Origin: Istiophorus platypterus
Lineage: Eukaryota; Chordata; Actinopteri; Istiophoriformes; Istiophoridae
Assembly: GCA_016859345.1 (NCBI GenBank)
Contig: CM029121.1
Coordinates: 29,044,027-29,108,026 of the forward strand
Reading direction: 5' to 3'
Length of the DNA stretch: 64,000 nucleotides
Below, piece by piece: positions 34,986 to 46,736 of the stretch. The notes beneath the pieces are model-generated. The model was not told the DNA's origin. It did no database searches and saw nothing but the letters and a program-made list of their open reading frames with translations. The translations under genes and the position numbers were made by a program. The number at the start of each line of letters is the position of its first letter. Position 1 is the stretch's first letter.

Positions 34986-35255
34986 ATGATTGCATATTTC
35001 ACATCAAAACTGCTGTTCTCAGCATGTTGTTTGCAAGAAGGCATTTCCTTTGTGAGCATTTCAGCAGTGATCACCGCACTTTTGTTACTCTGACAATGGA
35101 AATATTCAATAACAAGAAGACCTGCCAAATCTGCGACGGGGGCCAAAATCTCCCCATCCCGCCCCCGTCGAGCCCCAGCGTCCCATGAAAACAGTGCGAT
35201 TATGGCTTTGTTGTCGGCCGCGCACATCATCTCTGATCATACGGCAGGGACCAGA
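34986..35255. promoter_or_regulatory. Candidate conserved non-coding element A downstream of sall1
   Basis: A block free of simple repeats, with dense homeodomain/POU-like words (tgattgcatatttcac, aatattcaataacaag) followed by a GC-rich half. It contrasts with the decayed AT-rich flanks. Conservation is an inference from texture only. Confidence 0.25.
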
Positions 35256-35294
35256 CGAGTTCAGGGCCTCAGAGGTTCATGGTGTGTTTGTGTA

Positions 35295-35570
35295 TTTACA
35301 CCCAGTGTTCAGTTTATTAGGAACAGCAGCTGAAGCCGAGTCGGCCTGATCCAACAGTCCTCTGATAAACTTCCCCCATGAAGGTTCTAATGCTTCCCAT
35401 GTTTAGATGAAATTAGACAAAGCAATAAAAACATAGGTCAGTGTAACAGGATATAACTCAACGGCAGCAGAAACCACATCCTCCAGACTGATCATCAGGT
35501 AGAAACAACTCTGAAACGGTCTCATCACAAACTGAAGGAGGAGAATTTATTACAGGACTATGTCAGGTTT
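35295..35570 (+). repeat. Degenerate teleost interspersed repeat
   Basis: Recognised from ordered blocks cagtttattaggaacag, ccaacagtcctctgataaac, catgaaggttctaatg, gtgtaacaggatataactc and ctccagactgatcatcaggt. It matches a common non-coding fish repeat known to me only from memory, with no coding capacity. Confidence 0.45.
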
Positions 35571-36479
35571 CAACAAGTGGACCTGATATTTGAAACGTCA
35601 TTTAACTTTGGCAGAGACAACCAGTAAAGCTGATTTAAATCTGGGAAAAGTGTTTTGAAAGTTGGAAATCGCAGCTAAAAAACTCAAGTCCAGACCAACA
35701 CGTCCCAGGTCTTAGAAATATTATATATATTATAAAATGCATTTTAAATTTTTTACTTGATGTTTTCAAAACTTTTCAGAATCAAAAGGAAAGGAGCATT
35801 TTAACAAATATAGTTTTGAATCTCTTATTGAAGCCTTTTGTCTTTGGCTTTAGCTTCAAAATTAAAATTCCAGGAATGAATTATACCCTGTACTGGTCCC
35901 AGAGATTCTCAGTCTAAGTTTATAATCATATCTCACGGGTAAAAGCTGAGGTGCAGCAGAAAATGTGAAATGTTAAAAGTGGGTGAGACACGTTAATGTA
36001 ACAGCTGCAGTTATTTTCACACTTTTTTCACAAACTCTTCCGGTTCGTCCTGAAGTTGATCAGGTTAAATTGTCAATAAGATACGATCGATCGGGAGATT
36101 CTGACATGAAGTAGATGTGTTTTCAGCAGAGGAGATGTGTCACAGCCATAAAAACACACGGTCCTCACACAGAGCTGAAATAGAGATGATATAATCTGCT
36201 GCAGGTGAAGATCTGACCTGAACCTGACCATGTTTTTGGATTCAGATTGATTTAAGATTCATCTGTTATCAGAAAAATGTTGAATTTTGATGTGCTGATT
36301 GATATATTTTTAAAGGGGGGAGGGAAGGGGGGTGAGAATCACTGGTGCTAGGCTGGTAGATCTCTTCACTGACTCAAGTGGTAGGGAAGCGTGGGGGTGG
36401 GTGGGTGGCAGCCCTCACCACTGACAGTGAAACCCACTGTATAGAAAGTTATTACAGAATGTAAATACTGAAAACCTGT

Positions 36480-36720
36480 GCTCACGTTCCGCTCGGGCCT
36501 GATGGATGAGTGTCCTCTGCTATTTTATCCGGGTCCGGTCAACAAACATCAGTTGCTCGTCCTATCAGAGCCGCTCGTCGCGCCTGATAAATGTTACTTG
36601 GTTGCTCTCATTTGCATCAGCTCACCACTCACTAAGGCATGTGTCTGGATGGAGTCTCCTGTTCAGTCTGCTGCTTGGCACATGATGAATTCATTTAGTC
36701 ACACAATGGAGGAAAACTGA
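36480..36720. promoter_or_regulatory. Candidate conserved non-coding element B
   Basis: A repeat-free block with words such as cctgataaatgttacttg, ctcatttgcatcagctcacc and gcacatgatgaattcattta. These resemble SOX/POU and homeodomain sites. The open frame through it (36478-36720) has no protein signature. Function is inferred only. Confidence 0.25.
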
Positions 36721-38340
36721 CCGGAGTTCTTACTTATACAAGTCAAACTACTGCAGTTTTAAGATACTTAATTATGACTTAATAAACTTCACTAAAGTTA
36801 CCACTACATCTTGACAGTCACATCTTGCTTAATGCTGTTCCACCGATCTGCTGGTGGCAGCAAAGTACAGTAGACACCAACAAGTGCAGAGAAGAAGAAG
36901 ATTAACTGTATCTGACGATGGATGGATTTTTTTAGAATTTATCCTTATTTATTCAGAAAAATCCCACTGAGCCTTTTAACCCCTTTTTAAAGGGAGACCA
37001 GGCCAAACCAGGCTGGATTCAGATTCTTTAAAATTACACTTAATAGATATTATATTAGGAAGGAAACAGGTTGATAATGTTTGTCAAAGCTCAGTGATTC
37101 ACACAGTTTTTGTCTGGTTTTGGACAATTTCCATTAGTTTTGATATAACTCATGATAGCAGATGATGAGGTATTTTAATACTCACTTGGGAGGTTCAGAA
37201 AAGGAGAAGAAAGACCAGAAATGAGGCTCCATTAGATACAATAAATATGAAGGCTACAGGTAACTAGGAGCAGATAGAGAAATAAACACACAAATGAAAT
37301 ATGATCAACTGTGTGTTGCCACTAGAGATCATGGCTGCAGATGAACCTGGTCCTGGTTCTGCAGGTAGAAGGAAAGAAAGAGTCCAACACAACCAGAGGA
37401 ATAAGAACACATGGAGAGAATAGTAGAAAAGGACTAAATATAAGAAACAAAAACCAGATACAGAGACATGATCCACATGTCAAATGATCCACAGAAGTAT
37501 TAAAGGGCCATAACATAACTATGCTGATGCATCTATTCAACCTTTTTACATGAAATCTTACAATAAAAAGATTAAATTAGATATAAATCGCTGGCATGAA
37601 AAATCCAAACATTTTAAATTCCCAATGTGACAAATCCCCCCCTTTTCTGCCCCCGCCCCTTTCTCTCTCCCCCCCCATCATTATCGTACAGTCCCTAGAT
37701 AATCTAGATAATGTAAAAGTCACTTATGGCCACTGATCAGTAAAGTTACACAGGCTCATTTCACAGCCTGAGTCTAGGTGTGATTGACAGGTGTGCAGCT
37801 GACAGCAGTGCAGGTAAGACCAGGTAGAGGTTGTCATCCCTTAACCCTCAGTGGACATTAACAAACACAAAGACTTCCACTATCAACAAATATGATCAGA
37901 AAGCTCTAATATAAATATGTCTTCAGTTGGAGCAGTTTATCTCCCTCAAGATTTCACTTGAGAGGAGAGGAGCCATGAATCATCACGTTTCAGTCTGAGA
38001 CCAAATATTAATCAGTGTGGATGAACTGACAGTAACATCGGCTGGAAGAAAGCCATTCCCCATCACATCCCCGTTCAACCGGGTCGCCACGTTCAACCGG
38101 GGCGCCATTTTCACTGAAGGCTCATATTTCTGTCCTTATCAGCCGTCACACGGTCTGAAGCTTGTCTGTGCTGCGCATCACTTTCACTTTGACCTCGACA
38201 CGCAGTCATGTCCCTGAACACAACCCAGAAATGATACAGGGACAGAGGAGGGCAAGTCATGAGACAGAGAGGAAGAACAAGCACCACGCAGCCGTCAGTT
38301 TGTTTGGTCCAAGTCCAGACTGGGATCATTCAGACCATGA

Positions 38341-38568
38341 ATCAAATTGCCAACAGCTGACGGTAACGCAGTTTTGGACCTGTTCTCCAACCTCCAGCGT
38401 GCCTACAGCTACCTGGGTCCACTCTGTCCAGACTGGGAGAAAGAGGTCAACGTGTCCTCCGTCCAAGACCTGGACCTGGATTCGGATCCGTTCAGCCCTG
38501 GGTTACCTGAGGAACACAAAACTCTGCTGCTTCCCAGGACAAACGGTGTGGTTCTCCACTCGCCCTGA
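38341..38568 (+). other. Orphan coding-like segment, unidentified
   Basis: The frame is open from just after TGA at 38338 to TGA at 38566-38568. It reads about 75 residues including VLDLFSNLQRAYSYLGP, then CPDWEKEVNV and a Asp/Leu-rich SVQDLDLDSDPF, ending PRTNGVVLHSP. Codons end mostly in C or G and the composition is protein-like, unlike the neighbouring DNA. A weak acceptor (gccaacag, ending 38356) could begin an exon at 38357. I recognise no family. It could be a terminal exon of an unannotated small gene or a gene relic. Confidence 0.35.
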
Positions 38569-39089
38569 GCAGTGGCTGCAGGTCTTTCTTTCAGATCAGT
38601 CTTAGGGTAGAGCGATAGTCTCTATTTAGCCTGAGCAGCAAGACCCAGGGCATCAAAACAGGCGGATGATCTCTAACTACTGCTTTTATAACATCTATTT
38701 TGAACACAGTCACACCTGGAGAGCATTTTGGCAGCTTGGGGGTCAGAGGATGGATTTAATATTAGAGACCGTAGTGAGAAAATCTAACTGAGTCCTAAAA
38801 AGTGAGTGGGAATTTGAAATGTGAGGGGGAGGCCTCAGTGGAGATTAAACCTGTGGAGGATCAAAATCTACAAAAGTCAGAAAAACATCATCAAATGGGT
38901 CAAAAATGTAACTGATTACACTGATAAATGGTTGTAAACTGAATTGGAAATTTGACATAATCTCAAATCTTTGTTAATATTCTTTGTGCCTGTATGCATG
39001 TGTAAATTAAAGCATTTCGTCAGCTACATCAGATCTATCTGTAGAAAAGTGTAACTGACCAACCTGATGCCTCCTGATCAGAAAGACGT

Positions 39090-39310
39090 CGAGTCTGAGC
39101 GGAAAGAACACTGGTCATGATTTTGTTTTTCCACAGCGCTCAGAGGTGGCTGTTCCCTGCCAACAGCGACCTTTCTTCATAAACCGTATGGCTGATTGAT
39201 TATTGATCAGAGGACACGTGGTGGCAGAAAGCTGCTGAATCCATTAGTGATCAGCTGCCTCCATAAACATAGAGATGCTTCGTCTCTCTGTTGATCAATC
39301 GCAGAAGCTT
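39090..39310. promoter_or_regulatory. Candidate conserved non-coding element C
   Basis: A repeat-free block with clustered homeodomain-like words (gctgattgattattgatca, ccattagtgatcagctgcc, ctccataaacat). It also has repeated ctgattgat and gatcag motifs. Function is inferred only. Confidence 0.25.
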
Positions 39311-40584
39311 CTGACATTTAATTTGACCTTTTTTACATCGTTTACAGCCTCGTTTTTCGGATTTGTCCAGATTCAGCTGATGCATGTTCACGGGATGGAA
39401 ACAGTCTTGTCACCAAGACTAAACCAACAAACTCTGACTCTTAAATAGTTTTATATTATTGAAGATTTCACATAAAAATCTTTTCCATGCAAAAATGAAT
39501 TTCATTATTTTAGGTCAAAAATCCAACATCCATCCAATATGAAGTGACTCCAGCTTCATTGAAATGGTTTATGGTTCTGTTTATATCCCCACAAAACCTG
39601 GTTCAGGTTCTAGATGTGAACCTGGTCTATGGAGTCAAACCAACTGAAACAACTTGCCCCCTGACCTCCGACCTCTGCTGTACAAATTGTTTTAATGTCT
39701 CCTGACGTTTCTCTGCTCAATATCTGTGTAGGAACCGGGTCCAACTTGGATGATGCATGCTTTAGGTCCAGAGCCCAGATGTCGAGGTAGATGGATCAGA
39801 CTAGTCCACCTTCCAGACTCTGTGTCCCACCACAGACCTACAGTTAAAGGACAGATTCACATTTTTTCAAGTTGGTCTTAAAACCATACTCACCTGCTCA
39901 AATAAGCATAGATAATAAGCATAGTGTTTTCTTGCTGTGAACATTCCTCCTCTTCATACGGGACTCAACAGAGCCCATTCTGAGGGATGGAGGAAAGAAC
40001 CCGCGGTCCTGGAACCGTTACCAGGTAACGATCCATCAGAGAAGTCAAGAGTGTGTTTTATTTCTGCCCATGTTTCATGAAGAGCCAGTTGATGCTTTTT
40101 AACGTCGTCTGAGGAGCCGAGGGCAACACTGAACGTGCTCTATGTTAACTTCTCATATTCAGCTGTCAAACCTTATTGGAGCCAACCTGACTCTAAGTGT
40201 TTTCCAGAACGACGACATCAACACTTTTGTCTGGGAAACTTTTGCTCCAGTTTTTCACTTTTTGACGGACCGGACATTTCCGTCTCATCAGGCCTTTAAA
40301 AACAGGGGAAATGAAACTTCCTGAGATGAGAACGTCTCACAAGACCTTTGTGACCTTTGTGACCTTTGTTGTGAGTGGCCCAGAAGAACTGGAAAGCACT
40401 GCCCTAAAGAATCAGATCTCTCCAATTAGACCTAAACCAGTTTGTTTTCTATGTTGGGGGTCGAGTCTGGACCGTCAGCTGACAGAGTCTCACTGTAAAG
40501 CTCGGAACAAACAGGGACCTGTGTTCTCCAGCTGGTACCGAGTGACAGAAATGGATCAAAACCGATAAATCAATGCACCGAGCT

Positions 40585-40800
40585 CCGGCCTGCTCCGTTA
40601 AAACAAGAAGGCCTCAGAGAAATGCCTTTGTTTCCATCACAACAGCTCGTCTATGTGCTTATTTTCTGTATGAGAGACGCTGATGTTCACAGACTGAGGA
40701 TTGTTTCATAAATGGACACCAGTGTGAAGAGAGAGCACCAGGCAGCCATTGCTGCTTTATGACTCATGTATTATTAATGTGGTCGCAGGACTCTGATCAC
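40585..40800. promoter_or_regulatory. Candidate conserved non-coding element D
   Basis: A repeat-free block containing cctttgtttccatcacaac, ggattgtttcataaatgg and ctttatgactcatgtattat (SOX-like, homeodomain-like and AP-1-like words). Flanks on both sides are AT-rich and degenerate. Function is inferred only. Confidence 0.25.
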
Positions 40801-42791
40801 GATAGAAATAGGTCAAACAATGAGAATATTATTGTAAATACATTTATTATGACCTAATACTTGTGTGTTTTGTATATTTTAATCAACAATCTCTATGAAC
40901 CTTAAAGTCCCTACAATATTATAGTTATTCATCCTGTGTAATATGTTTATATAACAGTGTAAATACTGTACACACTGTATCTCTTCACTTTCCCAATGTC
41001 TCCAAACACCTTTTTGCCTTTTATGTATTTTTCTTTTTTAAATGTTTATATTTTAGTATATTTCTTAAGCCTGTGTTATTTTGTTCTGCTATGCGCCTGT
41101 TTGTTGTGTGGTCTGAATGACATTAGAGATATTCTGACTCTGAATCTGAATCTGAATAGAACGTCATCCCCCCATCCACACCCCTCCTTGACTCCTTACT
41201 TTGACCTGAAATAATAATAAGTAATATTAAGGGTTTTTTTTGGTTTGGTCCGATCGTTGGTTTATGTTTGTTTCCATGTGGAGTGAAAATCCAAGATTAA
41301 ACCTGGAGCATGAGTCTGTGGGGGATGGGGGGGGCAGCCATGAAAATGTCCCAGAGTCCTCAGCTGCTGAAGGACTCCTGCCTCCACCCGGAGGAGCAGA
41401 GAGGAACTGCACTTGAAGGCATCGCCCCTGTAAAACTTCCCTTTGTTTCACATGAAGTAAATGACAACACAGACCGATAGAAATCACCTGGATGGGAAGA
41501 CGACGTGGATTTAAACAGACAGTGTCTGGTTCCTGGTCTGAGCTTTGTCGGGTGAAAATGTTTCAGAAGTTTTTACCTGATTTACGTCCTAGTTTTTACA
41601 TCTTTAAAAAATCAGGCTATGACACGACGACTGAGTCAAGATAAATCACCTCTGGTCTTTGTGAATTCAAACATGTTTCTTGTTGCTGTTTAGTCTCCAT
41701 GATATCACACATTAATATCAGTAGAAAAATATGATGCATGGGTTTTTCTGTTTAAATATATTTTTCATCATGTTGATTTTTTCCTTTTATATAACTATTT
41801 TATGCATATTTTTTGTATTGTAACTGTTGAGGTTCTACCTGTTGTGTCACGTCTCTACGTTATCTCTGACTCTGAGGTTTCATCCTTTGCTCTGACATGT
41901 TCTTGGCTTTGTTAATTGTCTGTGTTGTTCCTGTGTTTTGTGGAACCTGATCATTGCGTTGTGTCTGGCGTTGCTGTGTTTGGCCCCTCCAGGCCGCCGT
42001 AGCTGAATGTTGACCACATCTGTCACCATGGAGCCAGTCAGATTGGCCATGAATGTGGTGAGCAGGTCCAAATATTCTGACCGACAAAGATCAGATATTG
42101 TTTAGATAAATGTTTGGTTTGGAGTTAGAAGAAAAAGAAAAAGAAGAAAATATTTATTTGGTTATTATGTTTATTTTTTTTTTTACCCAAGATTACGCTC
42201 AACACTTCACGTCCTGTCAGGCGTTGTTACCCTTTAAAAAACAATTTATTCCCTTTTCCCTTGTTGTTGTGACAGTATGCGGCAAACACCACCCGCCTGG
42301 TACTAAAGGAGCCGTAAAACAAACGCTGAGCTAAGTGTAGCTTTACATGGACTCAGATCAGCTCTAAGTTCAACAGGCCCAGACACAGACCAACAGTTTG
42401 TCACCGTTCTGCTCTGTAGTTTCACTTCCCTCTGAACCTTTTTTCTTTCACTCTTGCTTGCTGCTATGAGTTTGTCATGAGGGACTTCCTTTTCTCGCTG
42501 CTTGCCTCTTAGTAGAAAACCTCACGGTTCCCTGGGTTCTCTGGACCGACTGAGGCTGTTTCTCACTCTCCAGACCTGTGGAACCACGTGGAACCGCAGA
42601 ATTGACGGTGGGTCATGACCCAGAACCAGAGGCGGCGATAGGCAGCTCATAGACACCGGTGGATATGTGCCAGTTCAGTACAGCAGTGTCTTTGCTCCGG
42701 TGTGACTGACTCCTGATGTTCTCCATGTTGCAGCTCGGCCATCGGGGGGGTGACGTCAGAACAAGATAGGGAGTCCGCGGACCGGACCAAG

Positions 42792-43190
42792 ATGGACTCA
42801 GCTTTGGCTCCAGGTTCGGTCTTTAAACTAACATCCACCCTCAGATCAGATCTCATCAGGTGCTGGTCGAGTCTTTTTGTCGCTTATGGTCTTAAGGTGC
42901 TGTTTGGCCCCTGGGGCCTGGACCCAGGACCCAACCACAGCTCCTGGTCTTGTAGTTCAGTTGTTTTGTCTTAATTTGATGAAACATATAAACATGTGAG
43001 CTCAAGCTAAAATAACATGGGGGGGGGGGTTAACCAGGCTTTGATTTCATGTTTGTGTTTAAGTTTTGTATAAACCAAAATGTCTAATGTTATTTTTGAA
43101 AATGTTTCAAACCTCAATTTGAAGATTTAAAAAGTGAGCTGTTATTAAAGTACTGGTCTCAGAACAGTGTGACTCGCTTTTCTGACTGAG

Positions 43191-43224
<34 letters not shown>

Positions 43225-44795
43225 AGACAACCCCCCCAGTTGCTCCAGTTTGACCACTAAGGAGCTGCAGCAGAACCTGAGAGCCGAGAAGAAGAGGGAC
43301 CGCCCCGTCAAGCTGCTGTTTGAAATCCCATCCACTCGGATCATTGACCAGACTTTGTCCAAATACGTGGTGAGACACCCACACCCACACCCACACACAC
43401 GACATACACACACACCACCAGTGTGACTGACTCTTTCTAGTAATGATCTTTATCCTGTTGATCAATAACTAATTTATGAGACCAAACAGCCCTGATCCCT
43501 AACAATTTAAAATGACCTGTTAAAGGAACAGTTCAACATTTTCATGAGCTCCTGCTGTGACAGCGTGGTGTATTTACATAAACATGTAAGATGTGTCTGA
43601 CAGTACCAGCTCACAGCTGGTTCTGGTCCCTGGTCCCCAGCTGGTTTCCCTCTGGAGACCGTGAACATTTCACACTTCTTTTGTTTTCCCTGCAGTTTAC
43701 AGCCCAAAGACGACTCCTCGTGTCGGACGCTGTGAAATCTGTCTACATGCAGATATACATGTAGTCAAAGTAGTTTCTGGAAATAAAGCACACAACTGCA
43801 GCATGTATGAGTAGATAGGTTTTATGATGAATAATAATAATAACTATCACTGTAGCTCAAACACGGAGCAGAACACGCTCCTGGTCTCTGAGTCCTGAAC
43901 TGTGAAACCAAGTCATAACGGACCTGAGATCAGATGTGGAGACGCAAGTAATGACCTTCCAGAGCTGAGAAACCAGAAGAGTCTCTGCGATGCTCGATAG
44001 TCTCTGACTTGGGTTCATGTGACTTTAAAACATCTTTAAATAAATGTACAAACGGCTTATCGAACAAGACACCACTAAATCCCGGTTGTGTGTTTTTTCC
44101 GTGTTGTGTTTCCGTGCTTCCAGGTGTACGAGGTTGTGGTGATGCGTTCCGGAAGCTTCGATTCCCGCCGCGTTTCTGTCGAGCGCCGCTACAGCGACTT
44201 TTCCCGCTTCCACCACAAACTGCTGGAGGAGTTCAGCGAGGAGCTGGAGGAGGTCGTCTTCCCGCGCAAGCTGCTGACAGGGAATCTCTGCCCTGACGTC
44301 ATCTCCGAGCGCCGCCTGGCCCTCCAGGATTACCTGGCCCACCTGTACGCCATCCGCTGTGTGCGACACTCCCCGCACTTCCCCGGGTTTTTCACCGAGC
44401 AGGAGCAGAGGAGGGCGCACGGTTTGCTACGGGCTGGACAATTCAGGCCAGCTCTGGAGCAGCTGCAGATTGTTTTGGAGATTGAGGAGAAGCTGTTACC
44501 GTGGCAGAGCCCCACCCTGGTGGTCCCCACCCTCTCCGCTCTGGCCGTCTGCCACCGGGACCTGGAGCAGCCGGAGGAGGCATTCACCGCCGCCCAGAGG
44601 GCCCTGCCCTCAGCCAGACGATACGGATTGAAGCACTACCGGGCCTCTCTTTTGGACCTGCTGGTGGACCTGGGGTACCAGCTGCAGCGTCCCGTGGCTC
44701 AGCTGCAGGAGGAGCTGACTGTGCTGAAGGACGCTGAGAGAGGGGAGGTGTCCGACCGCTCTCTGAAAGAGCTGGTGGTTCAAGAGTTCATCTGA
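42792..44795 (+). CDS. snx20: Sorting nexin 20 (PX and TPR-like PXB domains), 3 coding exons
   Basis: Exons: 42792-42813, 43227-43369, 44124-44795, giving 278 residues (human 316). SNX20 is an endosome-associated sorting nexin that binds phosphoinositides through its PX domain and is linked to PSGL-1 trafficking in leukocytes. Exon 2 has the family block SSLTTKELQQ followed by VKLLFEI. The PX domain (about 35-148) has ERRYSDF at 75-81 (phosphoinositide-binding Arg-Tyr) and FPRKLLTGN. The C-terminal helical PXB/TPR-like region (about 150-278) begins LLRAGQFRPALEQL and ends SLKELVVQEFI. Exons 2-3 are secure. Exon 1 is less sure: the ATG at 42792 is the only in-frame ATG found, its donor (cag/gttcgg) is weak, and the frame stays open upstream to a possible acceptor (tgttgcag, ending 42733), so more N-terminal sequence may exist. 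Exon 2 follows a TG repeat. SNX20 lies near SALL1 in human 16q12. Confidence 0.9.
43191..43218 (+). repeat. TG repeat at the acceptor of snx20 exon 2
   Basis: (TG)14 runs into tatatgtag, and exon 2 begins at 43227. This is the same arrangement as at rbl2 exons 12 and 13. Confidence 0.85.
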
Positions 44796-46736
44796 GGATA
44801 CCACAGGTGCTTCAGGGCTGGACCGATAACCCACCCCCAAGCAAATTCTCCGAGCCCCTACGTCAGACTCACGCTTTACTCAAGCACAGGACTTGTGGAT
44901 GTACTGGACTTAATGGGAACTTGAAGGCAACAGGTTAAATATTCAGCGGGTGGTAGGGGAGGGGGGTCAGTGGGAGGCCACAGCAAGTTTTGGCCCAGGG
45001 GTCCTGGTTCCGCCTGCTTTGCAGAAGCACAAACCAGGTGTCAGAATATTAGGGACATCTCCGAACATAACGAAACCGGTACAACACCATCACCGACTGT
45101 GAGCGCAACGACAAACCGTAGCACCGGATTTACACTTGGGGTGTCTCGGTTAGACTGGTTCGGTCCGGTTCTGATCCTTTGATTTTAATATTGATCATCT
45201 GTCTATACAGAGTCTGATCAGACTCCTCCATTTCCCTGACATTTATTGTGAAGGAGCTACTTGATCCAAATACTGAAGGTTTAACTCGGGGCTCCTGAAA
45301 CTAACGTGAGATCAGCTGACGGGTTAAAACAGAAGACGTCTCACTCTGCTGAGTTGTTGAACCATTAACCTCATAAACACTGGTTATTCACTGCAGACCT
45401 GGACTCTACAGAACTGAATGAGATGGTCTGAACCTACAAGGAAAGAACAACACAGTCAGTGACTAAGAGTCTCTGAACCTAGGACCAAGACCCAGGGTCC
45501 GACTCGGACCGAGCGGCCGTTCACTCCATGTTAGCGAAGGTCGTTTCCTCCTGAGTGTCCTGTTCCTGTGTCGTCATCTCTGCGGAGGAACCTGTGTCTC
45601 AACCTGTTGCTGCATTTTCAACACAGATGGGTCAACACACACAATCTGTTTCATCAACATGAGGACAGAGCTGCTCCAAACGCTGAAATTACCCAAGAAC
45701 ACACTTCACCGACTTGGTTCTTTTGTTCTTTCTTTCTAAGATTTTGGGCAACACTGAGGCACAGTTCCCCCTTATTCCCCCTTAGAGGGGAATTTAAGGT
45801 TAAAGTCATCTAATTCTCACTGTCTAAAAGTTTCACTCATGTTCTGCAGGCTCCAGCCTCTGATCATAAACTAAAACCAGGTCAAAGCTGCACATGATCA
45901 CCAGACTCTGCCAACTTTTATAGCTGTTTCATGTATTTTCAGGGTTTTTTTTTTTGATAAATGAATCCCTGAACATAAACCTACTCACTTTAATAATGTA
46001 AGTAAATCTGACAATTGCAATTATTTTATGAAGAATATAGTAGATAAATTATTTAGTATCACCACATAACATTGAAATAGTATGAGAAACAGTTAGTTAA
46101 CAGTCAACTGTCAAGGATAGTTAACACAACAAAATGTAGGAAAACTGGGTTTAGACTTTAAAAGTTATTTTACACTGGACATTCACCATTTGACTGTGTA
46201 GCTCAGCCAGTGAAAATAAACCTTTAAACTGGATAAAACATTTGACATCAGATTCCACCTGAGTCATGATAAATGATCATGTAATCAAAACGACCATTTA
46301 CATGTTGCCCCATCACTTTCTGATGTTTCAATGGAGGCTGAAATGTTCCACTTAACTTGTGTTTAATTCGATTAAAATTCTTCCACAGTCACTGAGCTGG
46401 AGTCTTAAACTAGACATAATGTTGATGTGATGTTTTATTATACATCAAGTTCATAATTTCACAAGTTAAATGTGTTGAATAAATCAGCCACGAACCACAG
46501 ACAAAAAATCTACATACAACAACAACAAAAACAACAACAACCTTCATATACACCCGCTGCTCTTGGACATCGACGATATCAGAGGTAGATTAGCCGGACT
46601 GCTGCGGGCTATTCGACGCTCGACTATTCTGCCTGTTGTAGCAGCAGCGGCTCGCGGCTTTAGCCGAACTTTTAGCCTCCGAACCAAACAACCAGAAGCT
46701 TTTGCGTTTGACCCACTGTTCCGGAACCTGTCGAAA
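44796..46736. other. snx20 3' UTR, intergenic DNA and mphosph6 5' region
   Basis: No gene was found. AATAAA occurs at 46215-46220 on the plus strand, a possible snx20 signal though distant (1.4 kb). From about 46555 to 46780 the DNA becomes CpG-rich, which marks the mphosph6 promoter or 5' UTR. Confidence 0.5.

Larger units (their letters stand above)
32700..42791. other. Gene-poor interval between sall1 and snx20
   Basis: About 10 kb without a supported protein gene, apart from the tRNA-Glu at 32949-33020 and the orphan coding-like segment at 38341-38568. It contains CA microsatellites (34147-34207, 34424-34445), a degenerate interspersed repeat (35295-35570), and four GC-balanced, low-repeat blocks listed separately as candidate regulatory elements. 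A GC-rich block at about 33895-34060 has no identifiable content. SALL1 loci in other vertebrates lie in gene deserts rich in enhancers, which this would fit. Confidence 0.5.

Noticed and set aside
38162..38605. 147-codon frame overlapping the orphan segment at 38341-38568
   Set aside because: The alternative frame has Trp/Cys/Thr-rich, non-protein-like composition; the other frame has the better codon bias.
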